NCBI GenBank assembly: GCA_002504525.1
Contig: DATD01000012.1
Span: 22,967 to 62,435 of the forward strand
DNA from: Methanomassiliicoccus sp. UBA345
Lineage (GTDB): Archaea; Thermoplasmatota; Thermoplasmata; Methanomassiliicoccales; Methanomassiliicoccaceae
Length of the DNA stretch: 39,469 nucleotides
Reading direction: 5' to 3'
Each line of letters starts with the position of its first letter. Position 1 is the first letter of the stretch. This document shows, in pieces, positions 1 through 7,594 of the stretch. The notes under the pieces are model-generated. The model saw nothing but the letters and a program-made list of their open reading frames with translations, was not told where the DNA came from and searched no databases. The translations under genes were made by a program, and so were the position numbers.

Positions 1-975
1 GCCGTTCTCCTCGCCGCCGAAGACCGCTCCCGTTTCGATCATCTTTCTGGCTACGACCGGAGCGCCCACGCGGGTGTATACGACCTCGCCGCCCGCCCGC
101 TTCACCACATCCTCGACGGCCATGGATGAGGACACCGGCGTCACCACGATGCCGCCGCCATTCTCCCTGACCATGTGCTCCGCCACGATGGCCAGCGACT
201 TGTCTCCGTATAGGTAGCGGCCCTTGTCGTCGATGAAGATGGTCCGATCGGCGTCGCCGTCGTGCGCGATCCCCAGGTCGGCGCCGGACGCCTTCACCAG
301 TGACATGAGGTCCTGCAGGTGCGCCTCCACCGGCTCGCTGGGATGCCCTGGGAAGGTCCCCTGGGGGTTGGAGTTGAGAGTGATCGCCCTCACGTTCAGA
401 TCGTCCAGCAACCGGGGGGCGGTGACCGAGCCGGCCCCGTTGGCGCAGTCCAGCACCGCGGTCAGGCCGGCGGCGCGGATCGCGTCGGCATCGACCAGCG
501 ACATTACGCTGCGCAGGTACGGGTCGGCCGCGCCGGTGGCGCGATGCAGAGTCCCCACGCTCCTCCAGTCCTGCGAGCTGAACTTCTTCCTGAAGTAGAT
601 GCGCTCGATCTCCTCCTCCTTGTGGCGGGGCATCTCGGTGCCGTCGGAGTCGACGCACTTGATGCCGTTGAACTCGGGAGGGTTGTGAGAGGCGGTTATC
701 ATGACCCCGCCGGAGAGAGCGTTCTCCTTGACGTAGAACTGCACCACCGGGGTGGGCACCATTCCTATGTCTATCACCTCGGCGCCGGCGGCCATGAGGC
801 CGCAGGACACCGCGCTCTTGATCATGTCCGCTGAAGTTCGAGGATCGTTGCCTATGGCCACCCTGCCGCCCATGAACGTTCCGATGGCCTTCCCCAGATC
901 CATGGCCAGCTGCACGTTCATGTCCTGGTTGATGACCCCGCGCACGCCATTGGTGCCGAAGAGACGCTGTTCCAT
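1..975 (-). CDS. Phosphoglucomutase/phosphomannomutase family protein (GlmM/ManB-like), 3' end outside window
   Basis: Alpha-D-phosphohexomutase that would interconvert hexose (or hexosamine) 6- and 1-phosphates for sugar-nucleotide synthesis in the cytoplasm. The 325 visible residues begin MEQRLFGTNGVRG. They carry the catalytic phosphoserine loop TASHNP (about residues 94-99), the metal-binding loop DGDAD (about 236-240), and the sugar-binding loop GGEENG exactly at the window edge (319-325). The C-terminal phosphate-binding domain is therefore missing from the view. The ATG at 975 follows the stop of the DUF47 gene by one base, so it is the last visible gene of the ABC-transporter operon. 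The archaeal family covers phosphoglucosamine, phosphomannose and phosphoglucose mutases, and sequence alone does not choose between them. The upstream NDP-sugar pyrophosphorylase makes a mannose or glucosamine role plausible. Confidence 0.93.
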   Translation of the reverse strand, partial: MEQRLFGTNGVRGVINQDMNVQLAMDLGKAIGTFMGGRVAIGNDPRTSADMIKSAVSCGLMAAGAEVIDIGMVPTPVVQFYVKENALSGGVMITASHNPPEFNGIKCVDSDGTEMPRHKEEEIERIYFRKKFSSQDWRSVGTLHRATGAADPYLRSVMSLVDADAIRAAGLTAVLDCANGAGSVTAPRLLDDLNVRAITLNSNPQGTFPGHPSEPVEAHLQDLMSLVKASGADLGIAHDGDADRTIFIDDKGRYLYGDKSLAIVAEHMVRENGGGIVVTPVSSSMAVEDVVKRAGGEVVYTRVGAPVVARKMIETGAVFGGEENG

Positions 976-976
976 A

Positions 977-1666
977 TCATCTACCTGATTTGTGAGCATC
1001 CGATATAATCAGTATGTAGATGATGTCGGCGACGTCCTTGACGCTGTCGGCGGAGTTCTCGATGCCGTGGAGCATGTCGCGGAGCAGGAACACCGCTCTG
1101 GAATCGGTGTCGGAGAACAGGATGGCCTTCTTGGTGGAGAAGTACATGTCATCTATGACATGCTCCAGCCTCTCGACCTCGCGGCTGCTCTGATTGGCCT
1201 TGTCATTGTTGACGCCCAGGTTCTCGATGCTGTTGAGCAGCGCCTTGGTGGCCTTGACCAGCACCCCGGTCATCTCGGCGTAGCGGGACCACAGGTCGCA
1301 TGATACCTTGACCTCGGCCTCCAGGATCAGCTGGAGGTTGAGGGCCGCCTCCTTGGCCCAGTCGGATATGAAATCGATGCGGCGGACCAGCCTCAGGAGG
1401 TCCTCGCGCTCCCTGGCGCCCAGGTCCCCCTTGCTGAGGTCGGCGCTGATGGAGGATTCCAGCGAGTCCGCCTCCTCCTCCGCCAGGAGGAGGCGCTTTA
1501 TCGCGTCCATCGCCTCCTCCCGGTCATTGCCGCACAGGGCGGAGACCGCCTTGTTCAGTTCGACCGCGGCATCGCCCACCGCGATGGTGTGGCTCCTAAT
1601 GCCGGTCATGATGATCGACTCCCGCCTAACCCCGAACCAATCCATTAACGACTTGCGCTCATTCAA
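977..1666 (-). CDS. DUF47 / PhoU-like protein
   Basis: A 229-residue, nearly all-helical, acidic protein of the DUF47 family, related to the PhoU phosphate-signalling fold. Family members usually sit beside phosphate or metal transporters and are thought to regulate them. The long amphipathic helices, the GI-E-N-S-AD--KD-AD pattern near the C-terminus and the length fit the family. The longest reading starts at TTG (1666), overlaps the end of the ATPase gene by 8 bases and has a GGAGG about 9 bases upstream. An internal ATG at 1645 (MDWFGVRRE) matches the usual N-terminus of relatives and is a real alternative. Its position directly behind two ABC ATPases suggests it modulates that transporter; this is inference. 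Confidence 0.85.
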   Translation of the reverse strand: MNERKSLMDWFGVRRESIIMTGIRSHTIAVGDAAVELNKAVSALCGNDREEAMDAIKRLLLAEEEADSLESSISADLSKGDLGAREREDLLRLVRRIDFISDWAKEAALNLQLILEAEVKVSCDLWSRYAEMTGVLVKATKALLNSIENLGVNNDKANQSSREVERLEHVIDDMYFSTKKAILFSDTDSRAVFLLRDMLHGIENSADSVKDVADIIYILIISDAHKSGR

Positions 1667-2744
1667 GCTTAACCGCCTCCGCTATGCCGCCGGGCGGCCT
1701 CTGATATACCAGTGCCGATCCCATGCTCCAACCCAGGTGGATATTGTCCCCAACGTTAAAATCCCCTCCCCTGGGAACGGGGATGTCGAACTCCAGGATG
1801 TCCTCGCTGTCCGCCTCCGCCGTCACCCTGATGTAGGTCCCCATGAAGGACATGGAGCGAACGACCGCCTTGAGGCCTTCGTTCAACGCATGGACCCTCT
1901 CCGGGCGGACCGAGAGGACGACCGCGTCGCCCGGCTCGAATCCGCTGGGCTGCGCCTCCACCACCGAGCCGTCCCTCACCTCCACCAGGGTGCGGTCGTC
2001 CCCGCTGACCACGACCACGCCGTCCAGCAGGTTGGTCTCCCCTATGAAGTTGGCAGTGAAGAGCTCCTTGGGCGCCCTGTACATCTGCTCGGGAGAGCCG
2101 GACTCCATGATGCGGCCGTTGCGCATGAGTACGATGCGGTCCGATACCGTCATGGCTTCCTCCTGATCGTGTGTGACGTGCAGGACGGTAAGGCCGAGGT
2201 CCTTGGTGATGCGCCTCAGCTCGTACCGGAGGTCCATCCTCACTCTGGCGTCCAGCGCTGACAGCGGCTCGTCCAGCAGCAGCAGCCTGGCTCCCGAGGC
2301 AAGGGCGCGCGCCAGCGCCACCTTCTGCTGCTCCCCTCCCGACAGGGCGGAGGGGAACATGCTCATGCGGTCGAGCAGGTTGACTAGCTCCAGGTACCGC
2401 CTGGGCACCGATACGCGCTCCTCCTCGCTGACGTCCTTCACGATCGGCCCGTAGGATACGTTCTCCAGCATGTTGAGGTGGGGGAACAGGGCGATGTTCT
2501 GAAAGACATAGCCGATGTCCCGCTCCTCGATAGGAACGCCGTCCATGTCCCGCCCGCCGATGAGGACCTTCCCCTCGCTCGGTTCGAGTATGCCGGCGAT
2601 CATGCGAATGAGGGTGGTCTTGCCGCAGCCCGACGGCCCCAGGATGGTGACGTACTCGCCGTCCTCGATCCTCAGGTCTATGCCGGAGGACGCGACCACC
2701 TTGCCGAAACGCTTGCTCACGCCCTTCATCTCGACCAACGGCAT
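1659..2744 (-). CDS. ABC transporter ATP-binding protein (second of two)
   Basis: Energy-coupling ATPase of the importer encoded by this operon (CysA/PotA/FbpC-like group). It is 361 residues. Visible motifs are Walker A GPSGCGKTT (36-44), Q-loop glutamine at 82, signature LSGGEQQ (about 134-140), Walker B LLLLDEP (154-160), D-loop SALD and the switch histidine in HVTHDQEEA (192). A C-terminal TOBE-type regulatory domain follows from about residue 275. It starts with ATG immediately after the stop codon of the other ATPase gene (no gap). It aligns without gaps to that paralogue over the first 200 residues, so the two arose by duplication. All catalytic motifs are intact in both, so they could form a heterodimer on the fused permease. 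Confidence 0.95.
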   Translation of the reverse strand: MPLVEMKGVSKRFGKVVASSGIDLRIEDGEYVTILGPSGCGKTTLIRMIAGILEPSEGKVLIGGRDMDGVPIEERDIGYVFQNIALFPHLNMLENVSYGPIVKDVSEEERVSVPRRYLELVNLLDRMSMFPSALSGGEQQKVALARALASGARLLLLDEPLSALDARVRMDLRYELRRITKDLGLTVLHVTHDQEEAMTVSDRIVLMRNGRIMESGSPEQMYRAPKELFTANFIGETNLLDGVVVVSGDDRTLVEVRDGSVVEAQPSGFEPGDAVVLSVRPERVHALNEGLKAVVRSMSFMGTYIRVTAEADSEDILEFDIPVPRGGDFNVGDNIHLGWSMGSALVYQRPPGGIAEAVKLE

Positions 2745-3839
2745 CTAGTCCACCCTCAGCTCGTTCTCCAGGCCGCCCTCCGGATACGGGAACAGCTTGG
2801 CCTTGTTCCTGTTCCATCCGACCCCGATCTCATTGCCCACCTGGTACCGCCCGCCGTGGCTGGCAGGGATCTTGGCGGAGAAACGCCCCACGCCGTCCAC
2901 GTCCACATCGACGTGGACCACGCGCCCTTCGAACAGCATGCGCTCAATCCTTCCCTGGAGCTTGGCCGCCTCCAGCTTCAGCAGGCGGGTGTGTCCGACC
3001 TTCACTGCCAGGACCGCCTTCTCTCCCACCGGCACGTCGGTAGGGCGGGACTTCATCCTGTGGCCCGTATCGTCCTCCACCTCCGAGCCGTCGGGACCGG
3101 AGCTCACCACCGTCCCGGTGAAGAAGTTCGACTGCCCCACGAAGTTCGCCACGAACGGCGACGCGGGCTCATTGAACACCTGGGACGGCGTTCCGACCTG
3201 GACGATCCGGCCGTCCCGGATGATGGCGATGCGGTCGGCCATCACCAGCGCCTCATCCTGATCATGGGTGACGTGCACGACCGTCAGGCCGAGCGTCTTG
3301 GCCAGGGATTTCAGCTCCCGTCGCAGGTCGATGCGCAGCCTGGCGTCGAGAGCGCGCAGCGGCTCGTCAAGCAGCAGCACGTCGGGGCTGGTGGCGATCG
3401 CTCTGACGAGAGCGCAGCGCTGCTGCATCCCTCCCGACAGCTCCCTTGGATAGGAACCGGCCCGGCCGGTAAGGCGGACCAGGTCGAGCAGCGAAACCAG
3501 CATCTGCTCCTTGTCCCGATCTGACACATTCCGGATGTCGGGACCGAACATGATGTTCTCGGCGACCGTCATCGTCGGGAAGAGCGAATAGGTCTGCGAC
3601 AGCAGCACCGCGTTACGGTGCTCCGGCTCCACCGAGGTGACGTCCCGCTGATCGAAGTGTACCGTGCCCTCGTCAGGGGCGGTCAGGCCGGCGATCACCC
3701 TCAGCGCGGTGGTCTTGCCCGCTCCCGTAGGCCCCAGCAGGCAGAGGTACTCCTGATCGTTCACCGTCAGGTCCAGGCCGTCGGCGGCGGTGACGTCGGA
3801 GTATCGCTTGGTGATGCCCTTGAGCGTTACCGACGGAAT
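2745..3839 (-). CDS. ABC transporter ATP-binding protein (first of two), probable ATT start
   Basis: Paralogue of the next gene, with Walker A GPTGAGKTT, signature LSGGMQQ, Walker B VLLLDEP, D-loop RALD, switch histidine HVTHDQDEA and a C-terminal TOBE domain. The only upstream ATG (3914) would add 25 residues that are simply the permease 3' end read in another frame (His/Ala-rich). No in-frame GTG or TTG exists between them. An ATT at 3839-3837 overlaps the permease TGA, lies 6 bases after GGAGGT, and places codon 1 exactly opposite the ATG of the paralogue (IPSVTLKGIT against MPLVEMKGVS). I therefore place the start there, giving about 364 residues; a CTG one codon earlier is possible. Function is assigned firmly, the start with moderate confidence. 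Confidence 0.9.
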   Translation of the reverse strand: MPSVTLKGITKRYSDVTAADGLDLTVNDQEYLCLLGPTGAGKTTALRVIAGLTAPDEGTVHFDQRDVTSVEPEHRNAVLLSQTYSLFPTMTVAENIMFGPDIRNVSDRDKEQMLVSLLDLVRLTGRAGSYPRELSGGMQQRCALVRAIATSPDVLLLDEPLRALDARLRIDLRRELKSLAKTLGLTVVHVTHDQDEALVMADRIAIIRDGRIVQVGTPSQVFNEPASPFVANFVGQSNFFTGTVVSSGPDGSEVEDDTGHRMKSRPTDVPVGEKAVLAVKVGHTRLLKLEAAKLQGRIERMLFEGRVVHVDVDVDGVGRFSAKIPASHGGRYQVGNEIGVGWNRNKAKLFPYPEGGLENELRVD

Positions 3840-5488
3840 CAGACCACCTCCTCGCGGGTGAACCGCCGCAGCAGCAGCATGAACATGTATGATATGATGA
3901 TCAGTATGATGCACGCCATGGCGGCCAGGTAGTACGACTGCGAATTGACGAGATTGACTATGTACACCGGCGCGGTGTTGGCGTTCGCCACCACGGCGAG
4001 GGTGGCGCCGGTCTCGCCGAGGCTCCTGGTGAAGGCCATGATGGCCCCCGCCAGGATGGAGCCCTTGATCATGGGCAGCAGCACCCTGCGGAAGCTCTGC
4101 AGCGGTCTGGCGCCAAGCGTGCGGGCCGTCTCCTCGAAGGCCGGATCGACCCCTTCGACCGCGCCGACCACGTTCCGGACCACCAGGGGATAGGTGAATG
4201 CGATGTGCGCCAGGATGATGAGCAGGATAGGGACCGCCGCGCCGGAGTCAAGGGTGCTCCAGAACAGTCCGAGCGAGAAGCCCAGCGCAGCGGTGGGAAC
4301 GATGAGAGGAACGTTGACGAGGACGTCGAGCAGCTGTGCCAGCCTGCCGGAGCGGTTCTTGACGATGTACAGCGCCAGCGGGATGCCGGTCACAAGATCG
4401 ACCACGGTCACCACCGACGCCACCGCGAACGATGTGACCAAGGCGTCGATGAAGAGGCCCCAGTCGGCCTGGGCCGGCGTTCCGGTGAACACGTAAGTGA
4501 AGATGAAGAACGAGGGAACGAGGACGATCGCCGCGAGGAACAGCACGGCCGAGGAGTCCTTGAACTTGGGGAAGAGGCCTCTGCTGAGCAGCTTCTCGGG
4601 GGTGGGCCATACCTTGCGCAGCGGCAACCTGACCTTCATGATCACGACCTTCAGCACCAGCAGCAGGACCAGCGCCAGGACGATGAGTAGTATGCTGACG
4701 AAGGCCAGGGCGGGCAGCAGGGAGGGGTCGGACACCGAGGCGTCCTTCCACAACCCTATGAGCGTCGGCCCGGTCTGGAAGTCACCCTCGACCATCTTCC
4801 TCCCGTACAGGGTGGCCAGGGCGATGATGGTGCCCCCGGTCTCGCTGAGAGAGCGGGCGAAGCACAGGATGGCGCCGGTGACCAGGCCGGCCCGGAACAG
4901 CGGCAGGGTGATCGTCCGGACCGCGGTGAGGCGGCTGGCCCCCAGCGTTCGTCCGGCCGTCTCGTAGGTCTCGTCGATCCCTCCCAGGATGGCCGTCAGA
5001 GAGCGGACCATATAGGGGTACGAGAACACCACATGGAGCAGGATGATCAGCAGCATGGGCGAGGAAATCACGGCCAGGGAGAACGGCGGCGGGTTCGGGG
5101 TGGCGGCCCAGAATATGGCCGCCGAGAAGCCCAGCGCAGCGGTGGGAACAGCCAGCGGCATATCGATGAGGGTGTCGAGGAACTGCTTCCCCCTGAACTC
5201 CTTCCGGGCCATCATCCATGCCACTGGCAGGCCGGCGATGAAGTCGATGACGGTGACGATGGCGGCGATCTCAAACGACACCACCACCGCGCCGATGATG
5301 AGGTCCATGGTGGCCGGGTCGTTGAGAACGTAGTTCTGGATTTTGGACCAGTCGGTGACCGCATAGGACAGGATGAATACGGTAGGTAGGATGATGAAGA
5401 GGAGGAAGAACGCTATGTTGAATACGGTCCAGCCCTTCCTGAATCCCCGCCTTGAGATGAACTCCAGCAGCCGATCGCCCGATCCCAT
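3839..5488 (-). CDS. ABC transporter permease, two fused MetI-type domains
   Basis: Membrane channel of an ABC importer with two copies of the binding-protein-dependent permease domain fused in one 549-residue chain, like the ThiP/FbpB and fused CysTW arrangements. Roughly 12 hydrophobic segments are visible. Each half has its own EAA coupling loop: YETAGRTLGASRL in the first half and FEETARTLGARPL in the second, each followed by a (S/G)ETG(G/A)T segment near the sulfate/molybdate permease consensus. No substrate-binding protein gene is next to it. It is the first gene of the operon, with a TATA-like element about 38 bases upstream. Substrate is undetermined; an oxyanion, metal or thiamine-type compound would all fit the family. 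Confidence 0.93.
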   Translation of the reverse strand: MGSGDRLLEFISRRGFRKGWTVFNIAFFLLFIILPTVFILSYAVTDWSKIQNYVLNDPATMDLIIGAVVVSFEIAAIVTVIDFIAGLPVAWMMARKEFRGKQFLDTLIDMPLAVPTAALGFSAAIFWAATPNPPPFSLAVISSPMLLIILLHVVFSYPYMVRSLTAILGGIDETYETAGRTLGASRLTAVRTITLPLFRAGLVTGAILCFARSLSETGGTIIALATLYGRKMVEGDFQTGPTLIGLWKDASVSDPSLLPALAFVSILLIVLALVLLLVLKVVIMKVRLPLRKVWPTPEKLLSRGLFPKFKDSSAVLFLAAIVLVPSFFIFTYVFTGTPAQADWGLFIDALVTSFAVASVVTVVDLVTGIPLALYIVKNRSGRLAQLLDVLVNVPLIVPTAALGFSLGLFWSTLDSGAAVPILLIILAHIAFTYPLVVRNVVGAVEGVDPAFEETARTLGARPLQSFRRVLLPMIKGSILAGAIMAFTRSLGETGATLAVVANANTAPVYIVNLVNSQSYYLAAMACIILIIISYMFMLLLRRFTREEVV

Positions 5489-5518
5489 GTAGACCAGTCT
5501 AGCCGTGTAATGGGGCCT

Positions 5519-5535
5519 TTCTTAATAAACTAACT
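5519..5535 (-). promoter_or_regulatory. TATA-like element of the ABC transporter operon
   Basis: The minus strand reads GTTTATTAAG at 5530-5521, 33-42 bases before the permease ATG, in the 80-base gap after the pyrophosphorylase gene. This would start transcription near 5500 with a leader of about ten bases. It separates the ABC operon from the upstream Sm-like/pyrophosphorylase pair. Confidence 0.5.
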
Positions 5536-5568
5536 CAAGAGGTCGCTGTTCCTGGACGGAGAGTTCGT

Positions 5569-6531
5569 CTAAGCCAGGATGGTGCCTGTCACCACGGCGC
5601 CGTCCTCCACAACCGCCCCCGGGCCGATCATGCTGCCCGAGACCACGGCGTCACGGCCTATGACCGCTCCGGCCATCACCATGCTGTCGGAGATCTTCGC
5701 GCCCCGCCGCACTTCCGCTCCTTTCTCCAGGTACACATTCGGACCGATCTCGCTCGGCTCCAGGTGCGTTGCTTCGATCATATTGCTGCCGGTGAGGCGG
5801 ACGCCTGCCAGGCGGCGGGCCGGACAGGGCACGGTGCTCCCCTTGACGTCCAGCAGCGTGCGCTGGGCGCGGAGGAAGCTCTCCCTGGTGCCGGCATCGA
5901 CCCAGAACCCCTCGAAGGCGAAGCCGTACAGGCCGCGGTGAAGGACATGGGGGAACACCTCCCTCTCCAGCGAGACCACCCCTTCGGGTATGTGGTCCAG
6001 CAGCTCCGGCTCGAAGATGTAGGCGCCGGCGTTGATGCTGTTCGAGATCGCCTCGCCGGGAGCGGGCTTCTCCTGGAACGTGGTGATGCGGCCCGAATCG
6101 TCGGCAGCGACCACCCCGAACGCCGACGGGTCATCCACCGTCCACAGCGCCATGGTGCCGATGCCGCGGCGCGAGCGGTGGGATGCGAGCATGGAATCGA
6201 GGTCAAGGGAGCAGATCACGTCCCCGTTGAAAGCGAAGAAAGTGTCGTCCAACCACTTGGAGACGTTCTTCAGCGCCCCGCCGGTGCCCAGCGGCTGGTC
6301 CTCGTTGACCAGGACGATCTCCCTGCCAACGTCGTTCTCTTGGAAGTACGTCTCAAGGTAGTCCTTCATGTACGACACCGCCAGGATGACGGTGTCCACC
6401 TCATCGGGCAGGGGATCGATGAGGTGGCGGATCAGCGGGCGCCCCAGCAGGGGAACGACCGGCTTGGGCATCGAGAACGTCAAGGGGCGAAGGCGGGTGC
6501 CCAGCCCGCCTGCCAGGATGAGCGCCTTCAT
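5569..6531 (-). CDS. NDP-sugar pyrophosphorylase (mannose-1-phosphate guanylyltransferase-like)
   Basis: Nucleotidyltransferase that couples a sugar 1-phosphate to an NTP, making an activated sugar for glycan assembly. The N-terminus MKALILAGGLGTRLRPLT is the nucleotide-binding signature; FNGDV carries the metal-binding aspartate, and EKP and SINAG loops and WVDAGT follow as in GMPP-type enzymes. Residues from about 240 show repeated V-x-x-G-x-x-I hexapeptide units of a left-handed beta-helix. The length of 320 residues is normal. It lies 16 bases after the Sm-like gene and is probably co-transcribed with it. GDP-mannose synthesis is the favoured reaction, but glucose-1-phosphate uridylyl- or thymidylyltransferase activity cannot be excluded. 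Confidence 0.92.
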   Translation of the reverse strand: MKALILAGGLGTRLRPLTFSMPKPVVPLLGRPLIRHLIDPLPDEVDTVILAVSYMKDYLETYFQENDVGREIVLVNEDQPLGTGGALKNVSKWLDDTFFAFNGDVICSLDLDSMLASHRSRRGIGTMALWTVDDPSAFGVVAADDSGRITTFQEKPAPGEAISNSINAGAYIFEPELLDHIPEGVVSLEREVFPHVLHRGLYGFAFEGFWVDAGTRESFLRAQRTLLDVKGSTVPCPARRLAGVRLTGSNMIEATHLEPSEIGPNVYLEKGAEVRRGAKISDSMVMAGAVIGRDAVVSGSMIGPGAVVEDGAVVTGTILA

Positions 6532-6547
6532 GCGTTCACGTCGTCCC

Positions 6548-6763
6548 TCACAGCGGAGAGATGCTGACCACGTTGTTCCCGCGCAGCACCACGGTGCCCA
6601 GGCGGCGGGTCTGCTCGGAGGTGCGCTCCTCGGTGTCCTCCAAGACCATGTTCATGTAGTCGTCGTAACCGGCAAGCTTCCCTTCAAGCACGCGGCTGTC
6701 CTTGAGGAGCAGCGAGATCCGGTGATCCATGGACTTCTCGAGCAGAGCGAGCGGTAGTACCAT
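6548..6763 (-). CDS. Archaeal Sm-like (LSm) RNA-binding protein
   Basis: A 71-residue Sm-fold protein expected to form a ring (hexamer or heptamer) that binds U-rich RNA. The Sm1 motif is visible as DSRVLEGKLAGYDDYMNMVL and the Sm2 motif as LGTVVLRGNNVVSI, with the RNA-contacting D..MN and RGN residues in place. The ATG at 6763 follows a TATA-like element by about 37 bases, implying a very short leader. The gene precedes the NDP-sugar pyrophosphorylase by 16 bases. No RNA partner is visible in the window. Confidence 0.94.
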   Translation of the reverse strand: MVLPLALLEKSMDHRISLLLKDSRVLEGKLAGYDDYMNMVLEDTEERTSEQTRRLGTVVLRGNNVVSISPL

Positions 6764-6793
6764 AAAAACTCACTGCCGAAGGGATTGTAGCAT

Positions 6794-6806
6794 TCTAATT
6801 TAAACC
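6794..6806 (-). promoter_or_regulatory. TATA-like element of the Sm-like gene
   Basis: The minus strand reads TTTAAATTA at 6804-6796, centred 37 bases before the ATG at 6763, within the 79-base gap after the condensin operon. Predicted initiation is near 6774. Confidence 0.5.
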
Positions 6807-6842
6807 TTTGCGAACTTAGGCGGAGATGCCAGCGTGGCCCTC

Positions 6843-7088
6843 TCATTCGACGGCCACCGTATACAGTATCATGAACAGCCCCGCCGCGGCGAGCAGCGCT
6901 CCGGTGGTCTGCAGGAACCCTTCCCAGTACGTCGACACGTTCCCTGTGCCGATGACCGCCACTATCACACCGGCCAGCGCGATCTGGGCCCCCTTCTTGA
7001 TCCATGACGGCAGCCGGCTCCTGGCCCCATTGTACGTCTTGATCGGCAGATGAATGTTTTCCGGCACGTTCTTGCTAGCATCCGTCAT
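6843..7088 (-). CDS. Small two-helix membrane protein at the end of the condensin operon
   Basis: I do not recognise the family. The 81-residue protein has a polar, basic N-terminal half (about 30 residues) followed by two hydrophobic helices (about residues 33-50 and 58-79) separated by GNVSTYWEG, so a helical hairpin with a cytosolic N-terminal segment is likely. The ATG at 7088 is one base after the scpB stop, with a GGGG-type ribosome site inside the scpB end, so it is translated from the smc-scpA-scpB message. Co-transcription hints at a role near the membrane linked to chromosome organisation, but a passenger gene is equally possible. Confidence 0.75.
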   Translation of the reverse strand: MTDASKNVPENIHLPIKTYNGARSRLPSWIKKGAQIALAGVIVAVIGTGNVSTYWEGFLQTTGALLAAAGLFMILYTVAVE

Positions 7089-7089
7089 A

Positions 7090-7593
7090 TCACCCCTTGG
7101 TCCTTTCGTCCATCCATTTCTTGACCGCCGTCCGGCTGGTCCCCTGGATGCCGAAGTATTCCGAGAAGCGCTTGGTGGTCGTCAGCTCGAGCGTCTGGCC
7201 TTTCTTGCGGGCATGTACCAGACCCAGCTGGCTCAGCGTCCTGACGTCCTCGTAGACGCGGGAACCGAGGGATCGATTGAGGTCGCTCTGCATCACCGGC
7301 TGATGGTACGCGATCCATGCCGCCGTCCTCAGCACCTCGTCCGGCACCTCCTTGGGGGCGAACTGCCGCCCGAACGGCCGGTACTCCTCGCGCAGGATGA
7401 GCGAGTATCCGGCCCCGGTCTTGGCCACCTCGACGCTGGAGCCCATGGCATCATATTCGGCGGCGAGCTTCTTGAGCGCCCTCCGCACGGTCGAGCCATC
7501 CATCTGGGTCTGCAGCTCGATCTCGGACACCTTGACCGGCTGGGAGGCCGAGAACAGCACCGCCTCGACTATCCTGGTGGCATCGGCTCCCAA
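7090..7593 (-). CDS. scpB: Segregation and condensation protein B
   Basis: Winged-helix accessory (kite) subunit of the SMC-ScpAB condensin complex, which binds the central part of the ScpA kleisin. The 167 residues show the typical opening RIVEAVLFSASQPVKVSEI and two winged-helix units, the second with the family-like run LRTAAWIAYHQPVMQSDLNR followed by SRVYEDVRTLSQLGLV. Length is in the normal range. The start is TTG at 7593, one base after the scpA stop. Gene order smc-scpA-scpB supports the call. Confidence 0.93.
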   Translation of the reverse strand: MGADATRIVEAVLFSASQPVKVSEIELQTQMDGSTVRRALKKLAAEYDAMGSSVEVAKTGAGYSLILREEYRPFGRQFAPKEVPDEVLRTAAWIAYHQPVMQSDLNRSLGSRVYEDVRTLSQLGLVHARKKGQTLELTTTKRFSEYFGIQGTSRTAVKKWMDERTKG

Positions 7594-7594
7594 A

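Noticed and set aside
1756..2817. 350-codon frame on minus within the ABC ATPase gene
   Set aside because: Arg/Gly/Pro-rich out-of-frame shadow; the ATPase frame contains all motifs.
3840..3914. His/Ala-rich N-terminus of the first ABC ATPase as a metal-binding extension
   Set aside because: It is the permease 3' end read in another frame and the paralogue lacks any counterpart; treated as untranslated in that frame.
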